A DNA stretch of 64,000 nucleotides, from the NCBI GenBank assembly GCA_963210315.1, contig OY723319.1, positions 1,735,371-1,799,370 of the forward strand, given 5' to 3'. Position numbers and translations under genes: made by a program. Below the pieces are notes generated by a model. That model was not told the DNA's origin, made no database searches, and saw only the letters and a list, made by a program, of their open reading frames with translations. Of this stretch, positions 39,514 through 49,869 are shown one piece after another. This DNA comes from Rhynchopus euleeides. Taxonomy: Eukaryota > Euglenozoa > Diplonemea > Diplonemida > Diplonemidae. Positions within the stretch are counted from its first letter, which is position 1; each line of letters opens with the position of its first letter.

Positions 39514-42500
39514 ATGGCAGCCATGTTGCTGCTGTCGCTCTGCTTGGGTGCACTCCCAACATGCCCCAGTTCTGCGGGTTCTCAGTGCTTCGCGGAGCTT
39601 GCTCGGGATCCACAGGGTGTATGGCGCGTTGCTGTTTCACACGACGACACGCTGGCTGCGGTGGCAGCAGCGGGGACTGGTTTGCATGTGTACGACACGA
39701 TGACAGGTGCTGCCCTCACAGTGCCGTCCTACCCGGAGTGCTACAGCGTTGCGTTCTCACCTGACGGGGGCCACGTCGCTGTGTCACTGTACTCAGCAGG
39801 CATTGCGGTTGTGAAGTTGAGCAGCGGGACTCAACTGTGGTCGGGCACATCACAACAGTGTCTCGCTGTTGCATACTCACCCGACGGGGCACGTGTCGCC
39901 TCCGAATGTGACAGGATTATCTACATCTGGGATGCGGTGACTGGGGACTTGCTGCAGTCCCTCGATGTTTATAGTCCCGGAGACTACCTGCAGACCTTGA
40001 CATACACACTTGACGGCGAGAGGCTGATTGGTGGGTCGTATGGGTCGCGACATGACTGGCAGGTGGTTGTGTGGAATGTCTCTAACGGTGCCGTTGTCAA
40101 GACGCTGACGGATCACACGAGCCCTGTCTATGGCACTGAGGTTTCGCCTGATGGACAGTACTTCGCGAGTGCGGGTGAGGCTGCAACTGACACGGTGAAC
40201 ATCTACAAACTGAGTGACTACTCCCTCCACAAGCAGATTGCGAAGGGAAGCACACACGACATTTCCTTCAGCCGTGACTGGAGCACCTTTGCGGTTGTTA
40301 GCTGGTTCTCCGGAGTCATGTCCTTTCACTCAGTCGAGACTGGCAACTTCCTCGCGTCATACACCATGCCCACGGGGACCGGATCGGTGTCCTACTTTCA
40401 CAACAGTGACATGCTCATTACAGCCGATAATGTCTCCCCCTCAGGCATCTTGCTGTGGCACGGTCTGCAAACGACACCTGCACCAACGCCTGCACCCGAC
40501 ACACCTGCACCCGCGACTCCTGCCCCCGCTACTCCGGCACCCGCGACACCCGCGCCTGCAACGCCAGCACCCGCAACTCCTGCACCTGCGACTCCTGCAC
40601 CTCCAACGCCTTCACCACCAACGCCTGCACCCGACACACCTGCACCCGCGACACCTGCCCCCGCTACTCCGGCACCAGCGACAACCGTGCCTGCAACGCC
40701 AGCACCCGCAACTCCTGCACCTCCAACACCAGCACCACCGACTCCTGCACCACAAACACCTGCGCCTACTCTGCTGGGATGCCCCAGTGGTGCGGGTTCT
40801 CAGTGCTTCGCGCAGCTTGCTCGGGATACGGGGGACGTATGGAGCGTCGCTGTTTCGCACGACGACACGCTGGCTGCGGTGGGAACACTGAACAGTGGTT
40901 TGCATGGTTTGCATGTGTTTGACACGATGACAGGTGCTGCCCTCCCAGTGCCCTCCTACCCGCATTGCTTGGACGTTGCGTTCTCACCTGACGGGGGCCA
41001 CGTCGCTGTGGCACTGCTCTCATCTGGCATTGCGGTTGTGCAGTTGAGCACCGGGACTCAACTGTGGTCGGACACATCAAAATCGACATGTTCCGCTGTT
41101 GCATACTCACCCGACGGCACAGGTGTTGCCTCCGGGCACTTTGACGGCAGTATCTACATCTGGGATGCAGTGACTGGGGACTTGCTGGTGTCCCTCACTG
41201 GGGGCCACACATCCCCCCTAGTGACCTTGTCGTACACACTTGACGGCGAGAGGCTGATCAGTGCGTCGCGACTTGACTGGCAGGTGGTTGTGTGGAATGT
41301 CTCTAACGGTGCCGTCGTCAAGACGCTGACGGATCACACGAGCCCTGTGTATGGCACTGAGGTTTCGCCTGATGGACCGTACTTCGCGAGTGCGGGTGAG
41401 GCTGCAGCGGACACGGTGAACATCTACAAACTACGTGACTACTCCCTCCACAAGCAGATTGCGAAGGGAAGCACACCCGACATCACCTTCAGCCGTGACT
41501 GGAGCACCTTTGCGGTTGTTAGCAAGGCCTCCGGAGTCATGTCCTTTCACTCGGTCGAGACTGGCAACTTCCTTGCGTCGTACACCATGCCCACATCGGG
41601 GACCTCATCGGTGTCCAGCTTCCACGACAGTGACATCCTCATTACAGCCGATGCTGTCTCCCCCTCAGGCATCTTGCTGTGGCACGGTCTCCTAACAACA
41701 CCTGCACCGCCAACGCTTGCGCCTGCGACACCTGCACCTGACACACTTGCACCCGCGACTCTTGGCCCGGCGACTCCGGCACCAGCGACACCCGCGCCTC
41801 CAACGCCAGCACCCGCAACACCTGCACCACCAACGCCTGCACCCGACACACCTGTACCCGCGACACCTGCCCCCGCTACTCCGGCACCAGCGACACCCGC
41901 GCCTGCAACGCCAGCACCCGCGACTCCTGCACCTCCAACGCCTGCTCCACCAACGCCTGCACCCGACACACCTGCACCAGTGACACCCGCGCCTGCCACG
42001 CCAGCACCCGCAACTCCTGCACCTCCAACTCCTGCACCACCAACGCCTGCACCCGACACACCTGCCCCCGCTACTCCGGCACCAGCGACACCCGCGCCTG
42101 CAACGCCAGCACCCGCAACTCCTGCACCACCAACGCCTGCACCCGCGACACCTGCCCCCGCTACTCCGGCACCAGCGACACCCGCGCCTGCAACGCCAGC
42201 ACCCGCGACTCCGGCACCTCCAACGCCTGCTCCACCAACGCCTGCACCCGCAACTCCTGCACCACCAACGCCTGCACCCGCGACACCTGCCCCCGCGACT
42301 CCGGCACCAGCGACACCCGCGCCTGCCACGCCAGCACCCGCAACTCCTGCACCACCAACGCCTGCACCCGCGACACCTGCCCCCGCTACTCTGGCACCAG
42401 CGACACCCGCGCCTGCCACGCCAGCACCCGCGACTCCGGCACCACCAACGCCTGCACCCGACACACCTGCACCCGCGACACCTGCCCCCGCTACTCTGGC

Positions 42501-45500
42501 ACCAGCGACACCCGCGCCTGCAACGCCAGCACCCGCAACTCCGGCACCACCAACGCCTGCACCCGACACACCTGTACCCGCGACACCTGCCCCCGCGACT
42601 CCGGCACCAGCGACACCCGCGCCTGCCACGCCAGCACCCGCAACTCCTGCACCACCAACGCCTGCACCCGACACACCTGCACCCGCGACACCTGCCCCCG
42701 CTACTCTGGCACCAGCGACACCCGCGCCTGCAACGCCAGCACCCGCGACTCCGGCACCTCCAACGCCTGCTCCACCAACGCCTGCACCCGACACACCTGC
42801 ACCCGCGACACCTGCCCCCGCTACTCTGGCACCAGCGACACCCGCGCCTGCCACGCCAGCACCCGCGACTCCGGCACCACCAACGCCTGCACCCGCGACA
42901 CCTGCCCCCGCTACTCCGGCACCAGCGACACCCGCGCCTGCCACGCCAGCACCCGCAACTCCTGCACCTGCAACTCCTGCACCACCAACGCCTGCACCCG
43001 ACACACCTGCACCCGCGACACCTGCCCCCGCTACTCTGGCACCAGCGACACCCGCGCCTGCAACGCCAGCACCCGCGACTCCGGCACCTCCAACGCCTGC
43101 TCCACCAACGCCTGCACCCGCAACTCCTGCACCTCCAACTCCTGCACCACCAACGCCTGCACCCGACACACCTGCCCCCGCTACTCCGGCACCAGCGACA
43201 CCCGCGCCTGCCACGCCAGCACCCGCAACTCCTGCACCTGCAACTCCTGCACCACCAACGCCTGCACCCGACACACCTGCACCCGCGACACCTGCCCCCG
43301 CTACTCTGGCACCAGCGACACCCGCGCCTGCCACGCCAGCACCCGCGACTCCGGCACCACCAACGCCTGCACCCGACACACCTGCACCCGCGACACCTGC
43401 CCCCGCTACTCTGGCACCAGCGACACCCGCGCCTGCAACGCCAGCACCCGCAACTCCGGCACCACCAACGCCTGCACCCGACACACCTGTACCCGCGACA
43501 CCTGCCCCCGCGACTCCGGCACCAGCGACACCCGCGCCTGCCACGCCAGCACCCGCAACTCCTGCACCACCAACGCCTGCACCCGACACACCTGCACCCG
43601 CGACACCTGCCCCCGCTACTCTGGCACCAGCGACACCCGCGCCTGCAACGCCAGCACCCGCGACTCCGGCACCTCCAACGCCTGCTCCACCAACGCCTGC
43701 ACCCGACACACCTGCACCCGCGACACCTGCCCCCGCTACTCTGGCACCAGCGACACCCGCGCCTGCCACGCCAGCACCCGCGACTCCGGCACCACCAACG
43801 CCTGCACCCGCGACACCTGCCCCCGCTACTCCGGCACCAGCGACACCCGCGCCTGCCACGCCAGCACCCGCAACTCCTGCACCTGCAACTCCTGCACCAC
43901 CAACGCCTGCACCCGACACACCTGCACCCGCGACACCTGCCCCCGCTACTCTGGCACCAGCGACACCCGCGCCTGCAACGCCAGCACCCGCGACTCCGGC
44001 ACCTCCAACGCCTGCTCCACCAACGCCTGCACCCGCAACTCCTGCACCTCCAACTCCTGCACCACCAACGCCTGCACCCGACACACCTGCCCCCGCTACT
44101 CCGGCACCAGCGACACCCGCGCCTGCCACGCCAGCACCCGCAACTCCTGCACCTGCAACTCCTGCACCACCAACGCCTGCACCCGACACACCTGCACCCG
44201 CGACACCTGCCCCCGCTACTCTGGCACCAGCGACACCCGCGCCTGCAACGCCAGCACCCGCGACTCCGGCACCTCCAACGCCTGCTCCACCAACGCCTGC
44301 ACCCGCAACTCCTGCACCTCCAACTCCTGCACCACCAACGCCTGCACCCGACACACCTGCCCCCGCTACTCCGGCACCAGCGACACCCGCGCCTGCCACG
44401 CCAGCACCCGCGACTCCGGCACCACCAACCCCTGCACCCGCGACACCTGCCCCCGCTACTCCGGCACCAGCGACACCCGCGCCTGCCACGCCAGCACCCG
44501 CAACTCCTGCACCTCCAACACCTGCACCACCAACGCCTGCACCCGACACACCTGCACCCGCGACACCTGCCCCCGCTACTCTGGCACCAGCGACACCCGC
44601 GCCTGCAACGCCAGCACCCGCGACTCCGGCACCTCCAACGCCTGCTCCACCAACGCCAGCACCCGCAACTCCTGCACCACCAACGCCTGCACCCGACACA
44701 CCTGCACCCGCGACACCTGCCCCCACTACTCTGGCACCAGCGACACCCGCGCCTGCCACGCCAGCACCCGCGACTCCGGCACCACCAACGCCTGCACCCG
44801 ACACACCTGCACCCGCGACACCTGCCCCCGCTACTCTGGCACCAGCGACACCCGCGCCTGCAACGCCAGCACCCGCGACTCCGGCACCTCCAACGCCTGC
44901 TCCACCAACGCCTGCACCCGCAACTCCTGCACCACCAACGCCTGCACCCGCGACACCTGCCCCCGCTACTCCGGCACCGGCGACGCCCGCGCCTGAAACG
45001 CCAGCACCCGCAACTCCTGCACCTCCAACGCCTGCACCCGAGACTCCTGTCCCCGCTACTCCGGTACCAGTGACACCTGCGCCTGCAACTCCAGCACCCG
45101 CAACTCCTGCACCACCAGCGCCTGCACCCGACACACCTGTACCCGTGACCCCTGCCCCCGCGACACCCGCGCCTGCAACGCCATCACCCGCAACGCCTGC
45201 ACCACCGACTCCAGCACCTCCAACACCATCACCACCAACGCCGGCACCACCGACTCCTGCACCGGAAGCGTTAGCACCGCCTACACCAGCACCTGCGACT
45301 TCACGTTCGCTGACTTCTGTACCAGCATCACCTTCACCACTGGCTTCGTCAAGTAATGTGACGAGTGGTGCCGCAGGTGTCTTTGAGGAAGGGAGTGATG
45401 GGCCGCGACCACTTCTCATCGCCACGATTGTTGTGCCTTTGATGCTGTTGTTCGGCGGTGGGATTGCCACGTATCTGGTTTGGAAACACCGCGGTGCGAC

Positions 45501-45558
45501 TGCACCGGTTCAGATGAATGCACCGTATGCTTCGGATGCGTCAGGCGGAGTCGCGTGA
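39514..45558 (+). CDS. giant type I membrane protein: signal peptide, two WD40-type propellers, Pro/Ala/Thr stalk, one membrane helix
   Basis: 2,014 residues, single exon. Signal peptide MAAMLLLSLCLGALPTC. Propeller 1 (about 22-320) has WD40-like repeats with SVAFSPDGGHVAV, LAVAYSPDGARVAS, IYIWDAVTGDLL and WQVVVWNVSNGAVVKTLTDH. A short Pro/Ala/Thr linker (about 321-425) follows. Propeller 2 (about 427-729) is an internal duplicate of propeller 1. The stalk (about 729-1925) is built of five-residue TPAP-x units (x = A, P, D, E). A membrane helix (IATIVVPLMLLFGGGIATYL, about 1968-1987) is followed by a short tail ending SDASGGVA. Predicted cell-surface protein that displays propellers on a long, probably O-glycosylated rod, suited to adhesion or wall binding. 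The start is the ATG before the signal peptide; upstream in-frame codons lack an ATG. A decayed partial copy lies at 36,222-36,718. Confidence 0.85.
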   Translation: MAAMLLLSLCLGALPTCPSSAGSQCFAELARDPQGVWRVAVSHDDTLAAVAAAGTGLHVYDTMTGAALTVPSYPECYSVAFSPDGGHVAVSLYSAGIAVVKLSSGTQLWSGTSQQCLAVAYSPDGARVASECDRIIYIWDAVTGDLLQSLDVYSPGDYLQTLTYTLDGERLIGGSYGSRHDWQVVVWNVSNGAVVKTLTDHTSPVYGTEVSPDGQYFASAGEAATDTVNIYKLSDYSLHKQIAKGSTHDISFSRDWSTFAVVSWFSGVMSFHSVETGNFLASYTMPTGTGSVSYFHNSDMLITADNVSPSGILLWHGLQTTPAPTPAPDTPAPATPAPATPAPATPAPATPAPATPAPATPAPPTPSPPTPAPDTPAPATPAPATPAPATTVPATPAPATPAPPTPAPPTPAPQTPAPTLLGCPSGAGSQCFAQLARDTGDVWSVAVSHDDTLAAVGTLNSGLHGLHVFDTMTGAALPVPSYPHCLDVAFSPDGGHVAVALLSSGIAVVQLSTGTQLWSDTSKSTCSAVAYSPDGTGVASGHFDGSIYIWDAVTGDLLVSLTGGHTSPLVTLSYTLDGERLISASRLDWQVVVWNVSNGAVVKTLTDHTSPVYGTEVSPDGPYFASAGEAAADTVNIYKLRDYSLHKQIAKGSTPDITFSRDWSTFAVVSKASGVMSFHSVETGNFLASYTMPTSGTSSVSSFHDSDILITADAVSPSGILLWHGLLTTPAPPTLAPATPAPDTLAPATLGPATPAPATPAPPTPAPATPAPPTPAPDTPVPATPAPATPAPATPAPATPAPATPAPPTPAPPTPAPDTPAPVTPAPATPAPATPAPPTPAPPTPAPDTPAPATPAPATPAPATPAPATPAPPTPAPATPAPATPAPATPAPATPAPATPAPPTPAPPTPAPATPAPPTPAPATPAPATPAPATPAPATPAPATPAPPTPAPATPAPATLAPATPAPATPAPATPAPPTPAPDTPAPATPAPATLAPATPAPATPAPATPAPPTPAPDTPVPATPAPATPAPATPAPATPAPATPAPPTPAPDTPAPATPAPATLAPATPAPATPAPATPAPPTPAPPTPAPDTPAPATPAPATLAPATPAPATPAPATPAPPTPAPATPAPATPAPATPAPATPAPATPAPATPAPPTPAPDTPAPATPAPATLAPATPAPATPAPATPAPPTPAPPTPAPATPAPPTPAPPTPAPDTPAPATPAPATPAPATPAPATPAPATPAPPTPAPDTPAPATPAPATLAPATPAPATPAPATPAPPTPAPDTPAPATPAPATLAPATPAPATPAPATPAPPTPAPDTPVPATPAPATPAPATPAPATPAPATPAPPTPAPDTPAPATPAPATLAPATPAPATPAPATPAPPTPAPPTPAPDTPAPATPAPATLAPATPAPATPAPATPAPPTPAPATPAPATPAPATPAPATPAPATPAPATPAPPTPAPDTPAPATPAPATLAPATPAPATPAPATPAPPTPAPPTPAPATPAPPTPAPPTPAPDTPAPATPAPATPAPATPAPATPAPATPAPPTPAPDTPAPATPAPATLAPATPAPATPAPATPAPPTPAPPTPAPATPAPPTPAPPTPAPDTPAPATPAPATPAPATPAPATPAPPTPAPATPAPATPAPATPAPATPAPATPAPPTPAPPTPAPDTPAPATPAPATLAPATPAPATPAPATPAPPTPAPPTPAPATPAPPTPAPDTPAPATPAPTTLAPATPAPATPAPATPAPPTPAPDTPAPATPAPATLAPATPAPATPAPATPAPPTPAPPTPAPATPAPPTPAPATPAPATPAPATPAPETPAPATPAPPTPAPETPVPATPVPVTPAPATPAPATPAPPAPAPDTPVPVTPAPATPAPATPSPATPAPPTPAPPTPSPPTPAPPTPAPEALAPPTPAPATSRSLTSVPASPSPLASSSNVTSGAAGVFEEGSDGPRPLLIATIVVPLMLLFGGGIATYLVWKHRGATAPVQMNAPYASDASGGVA
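41700..45290 (+). repeat. coding minisatellite of the Pro/Ala/Thr stalk
   Basis: About 240 tandem 15-bp units in frame, each coding TPAP plus one variable residue. Longer blocks (for example CCCGCTACTCTGGCACCAGC followed by CGACACCCGC) recur at multiples of 15 bp in larger repeats, showing repeated block duplications. Unit number is probably variable between strains and hard to assemble. The minus strand is also open for 1,307 codons as a side effect. Confidence 0.95.
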
Positions 45559-45991
45559 GTGACCTCCTTGTGCAGGTGGTTGCCGACACCCACTGTTGCT
45601 CCTTTCTTTTCTTAAGCACACTCGTGTGAGCGGAAAGCGCCCCACCACAGCTGCAACCAAACGTGCTCTATACACTAACCCCACCCTTCATCAGGCTCAG
45701 GGTGTGATCAGTTCAGGGTTTTGTGTGTAGAAGCGTCAACGCAACAAACAAAAGGAAATTCATCAGAGCGGTTGTAGCTGTGAAGTGATAGGGCGCTTTT
45801 CGGCTGTGTGCGTGTGCAGACTCTGGCTGCGTCACCGCTCTCTGTGTTGGGCCCGACACCAAATGTATTGTGAGGGTCGCAGACTTCTCTGGTGTGCAGC
45901 TCACTGTGGTGCTCACTGCGTCTGCGTTGCAGCCACACGGTGGCCAGGATGTCCGGGATATCCCGGGTGGGAGTTGGAAACGGGAGGACCC

Positions 45992-46172
45992 GAGCTGTCT
46001 GATATCCCACCCGGGGAGGACATGTCCTCCCCCACCCCCGAGAGGACTCATGTCCTCCCGCGGGAGATGGTGTGTCAAAAAATGTGAAAAATGTCGTTGT
46101 CCAACGGTTTTTGGCCCCACAGGACATCCCCCGGGAGGACCTGACCTTCCCGGGCGGGATATCTGACAGCTC
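45992..46172. repeat. inverted repeat with GATATCCC arms
   Basis: GAGCTGTCTGATATCCCACC at the left is mirrored at the right by GGGATATCTGACAGCTC, with CCGGGAGGAC and ATGTCCTCCC palindromes in the loop. It could be a foldback element. A further GATATCCCGGGTGGGA copy precedes it at about 45,957. Confidence 0.7.
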
Positions 46173-47431
46173 CCTCCCGAGTCCCCCCCCCGGGGGGGGC
46201 AGTGGTGGCAAAAACCCACCCCCCGTAGGCATAGACCCCGATAAGAGGGGGTCGGGGGGGTCAGGGGTCGGGGGTCGGGAGGGGGTCCGAGGGGGTCGCC
46301 TTACTATTTCCTTGAGGAATTTGCCGTTCATAGGCACCCCATGGCCAAAATGACCCCATTGCGATCCGCACAAACTCCAAACATTCAAAAGAACGGGTTT
46401 TTGAAAAACCCGAGGAGGGGGTCGGGGAGGGTGCCGCTGGGTGGGTGGGTAGGGTGGCATGGTGTGTGCCTCCCAGGCATCTCCTCCCATGACTATCCCT
46501 GGACCAGACCCACATTTCATGAGTGAAGCTTGGTACTTCTATCCACGAAATGACCCCACTACGATCCGCAGAAGTCCCAAATATTCAAAAGGACGGGGTT
46601 TTGCAAACCCTGTGTGGGGGGTCGGAGGGGGTCGGGAGGGGGGCCGACCCCTCATTCTCCGACCCCCGAGTTTGCAACCCCCCATTTTCCGACCCCTGAG
46701 AAATAGTGCAAAAGTTCCGACCCCCAAGTTTCAGACCTCCATTTTCTGACCCCCTTCCGACCCCTCCGACCCCCCGTATTCCGACCCCCGTAGGGGAGGC
46801 GGACAGAGAAAATTTCTAGCACAAAAACCACTTTTTCAACCAACACCTTCTCCGGCCTGTACCAACCCCCCATATGGTCTTATTGGGGTCCTGGAGGACC
46901 GTCTTCAACTCTCTTCATGACTTAAATGCTCGCCGTTTGCATTTAAATCCGTAAAATCGTAGTTTCCTCCCAGGATATTCCTCCCGGGATACCTTTTCGA
47001 CAAAGTCGATTTCCTGAAAACCCCATATTGGGCCCCAGGCAGGCGCCTCGAATGCGCCCCAGGACCCCTGATCCACGTTTTGGACACCCATAGGGTGAAG
47101 ACGGTCACAAATGACCCCATACGGGCTTCTGGGGGCCTCGCAGAGGGGGTTTTTCGCCTCTTTTCAGTGAAGACGCCCCCACAGAGACCGTCTTCACGAC
47201 TGTGTCTGCCAGGGGAGTGACCCTGTTTCCACAGAACGGGCTGGAAGAGAGCTAGCCGGTGGGGCCTGGGTTCTCACCCAGCTCGGGGAAGACAGTCTTC
47301 CACTGCCCGAAAACGCCACAGACACACTTCCTGTGTTGTTCCTTGGGCTGTTGTGGCTGAAGACAGTCCCCCAGAGACCGTCTTCACCGAATAGGTTCGG
47401 GGCCTCGACTTGCTTCCCTCAGAGGTTGCCT

Positions 47432-47587
47432 ATCTCCACGAGATTATTCTCCCAATCTCTACGAGATTCCCCCGGTATTTTCCCGGTCTCGACGAGATTC
47501 CCCCGATATTTTCCCAATCTCTACGAGATTCCCCCGATATTTTCCCAATCTCTCCGAGACTCCCCCGGTATTTTCCCAGTCTCTAGA
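47432..47587. repeat. 31-bp minisatellite
   Basis: About five units with CTACGAGATTCCCCCGATAT and TTTTCCCAATCT; starts at 47,456, 47,487, 47,518 and 47,549 are exactly 31 bp apart. Arms such as CTCTACGAGA are weakly palindromic. Not coding. Confidence 0.85.
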
Positions 47588-48045
47588 GGACCGAGGGCCA
47601 GAGGGGTGTGGTGCCGGGAACGTGTCGGAGATTTCCGACATGTGTCTGGTGAGGTCACAGAAGTGCCGAATTTTGCTCTGACGCGCGCGGGACAGGCGGA
47701 CCGGTAAAACCGGTAGGTGGCACCGGTTTTCTGGCAATGAACGAAGCTGTCCGAAGAAGCACTGTGCGTCCCACCCTCTGGGTATGGAGCTGATTCGGGT
47801 CTGGAACGTACGCAAGATTGGCTGTGGCACACCCGCTTTTCGGGTGTGAATCGGCCGGCAATTCTCCGGGATCAGCCTCAGAGCCTGGACCTCACAGTCT
47901 AGCAGAGAATCCCACACAAGCATTGTTCGCGAATAGTGGTGGCCTTTTCAACCCAAGCACCACACAGTGTGGTTGGCTGATGTGGGGTCAGGAGTGGGGA
48001 CTGCAGAGTTTATCCAACCTCGTGTGTATTGCACAGAACAAAGCC

Positions 48046-48111
48046 CGGTGTGGCAGACCGGCACGACAAGCGGCCTGCCGGTGTGGCAGACCGGCACGGC
48101 AAGAAGCCTGC
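48046..48111. repeat. 33-bp direct duplication
   Basis: Two adjacent copies of a 33-bp unit beginning CGGTGTGGCAGACCGGCACG, with few differences. Confidence 0.8.
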
Positions 48112-49869
48112 GCGGAGACAACGGTACCACAACTCAGTGTGAGTTGGGGTGGGGAATGCCAATGCTGTTGAACCCAACCTCGTCTTCCACTGCTGTCTCC
48201 TGTCTCCGCTCGCTGTTTTCATTGTATCCGCCGGTTGCAACGAAGCTCTCTGTTTGGTGCGGAAATCGTCCACACTGCATGCCCCAAGCCCCTGCCACCC
48301 ACCTCCACCCCCTGGCCCTTGGCACTTCGCTTTGTTGGGCGGGATTTGAAAGCAGCCACCCAAAACCTGTCGCCATCCCCACCCGCGCATTCATTAGCTT
48401 TCCTTTCTTCGTTCGATGCGTGCACATGGCACATGATGGTTGTCACCCATGATGCCTTCATCTCCCATGGCACTGTGCTTCTACGTATCGTATCAGTTTT
48501 TTTTCTTGGCACGGGCCATTTTTGGCTGGTCTAAACGTAAACGAATTATTGCCACGGTTGCCAAGTCCTGGGTAAGACGTTAAACTGCCTGGGGGGGCCG
48601 TCCCCGGACCATGACGGGTGCCTGCACCAGGAAATATTATTTGGCACCGTAATACTATTCAACTAGGTAATACTATTCGCCCCCCCCCCTGTAATGACCT
48701 TCCCCCAAATATGTCATCCTCCTCTGTTCTGTCTCCCTCTCTCGCTCGTATCCTTATAGGGTGAACGTCCCTGTGAAAGAACATTCTCAGCATCTCGCAT
48801 TGTAGTTTCTGTTCGCTTCTCTAGTCCTCCCTTGACTCCCTAGTCGCACCGAAGGTGACAAGTTTACTGAATGGCCACATCGGAATCAGCGAACTTGTCG
48901 GACAAGAGAGAACAGCTGTTGTGTCTCCTTTGTTGAAATCACTGTACTGACACTGAAATCGTACTCCTTTCGCTTTATTATAGACACCCTGTCCAGCAAC
49001 TGTGGGAGAACAGTTCCGGACTACTTTTTGTTGAGCGCACAATGTCTCAAGGCTGTGTTGAGGCCCTGTGAAGTGGCATGAGGTGCTAATCCAAAGCTTC
49101 AGTCGTACGATTTCCTTCGTTACTTCGCGACTTCGCTACGCTTCGTCGCTCGTAACTAGTAAAAAAATATCTCCCTGCTCACACACAGGTCAAAAGTAAA
49201 AGAAGAGAATCACACATGGACTTTTTTTTTGGGGGACTGCTACACTCCTTTCTCTGCTCACGGGTGTCTGCTGCATGTCGAGGCGAGAAGCAAGGTGACA
49301 TGCAGGGCGGAAGCCATCGACACCCGTGTTGTTGATCTTCTGCTGCAGAGGCTAGAGAGCCGTGTACTCGGCATGTTCGAAAAGCAATGGCCGGGCGTCC
49401 TCTCCAGTCTCCTCCCAAGGGGTGACCATTGAAGACGCCCGTGGTTGGAAACGCGCAAGAAACAGGGTCGAGAGGTTCCCAGTCGAGTGGTCTCCAAGAC
49501 CGAGCGGTCCATCCTTCACACATGGACTTGCCCCCAGCTTCAAGCTGATCCACAGGCAGAGAGGGGTGGCAGTGGACGTGGCTCCTGCCCTTATGCAGAT
49601 GCCCGGCATAGCCAAAAGGAGAACAGTATGCTGCCTCTGCCAAAGGGGCTGATCCCAGTGTGAGACTGGTCAACAACCCCAAAGCAGGTTATGCTTGCAC
49701 AGGGGCTAGTATCTGACACACCAACACTCCGGCTGAACACACACCCTCCACCCACCAACCACCCTGATCACCACAAACACAGTCAGGAAGTTTGTCCATA
49801 CATGCCAGAGCTTGCTTTGGTTTCCCCTCCCAAGATTGGAGGGTAATCACAGGGGGGCTTCCTGAAAAT

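Larger units (their letters stand above)
45559..49869. other. intergenic between the WD40 gene and the satellite
   Basis: Contains G-rich tracts (about 46,180-46,290 and 46,610-46,640), GAGGACATGTCCTCCC palindromes, an inverted repeat, two short minisatellites and sequence with motifs faintly like the 21,040 MITE (48,483-48,690). The frame at 49,229-49,432 has a leucine-rich helical end (DTRVVDLLLQRLESRVLGMF) but no other support. No gene can be called. Confidence 0.45.

Noticed and set aside
41547..45470. 1,307-codon open frame on the minus strand (GAGVAGAGV repeats)
   Set aside because: It is the antisense of the 15-bp in-frame stalk repeat; a repeat lacking stops in one frame is free of them throughout. 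It has no ATG-linked domain and the sense gene is clearly real.
48510..48532. Resemblance of a CCATTTTTGGCT stretch to a dinoflagellate-type spliced leader
   Set aside because: Only a short palindrome-like core matches, the remainder does not, and the same core occurs inside the MITE at 21,064. It is not evidence of trans-splicing or of lineage.
49229..49432. 67-codon frame with a leucine-rich helix
   Set aside because: Short, no homologue recognised, no splice context, and the opposite strand is also open. Not enough to call a gene.
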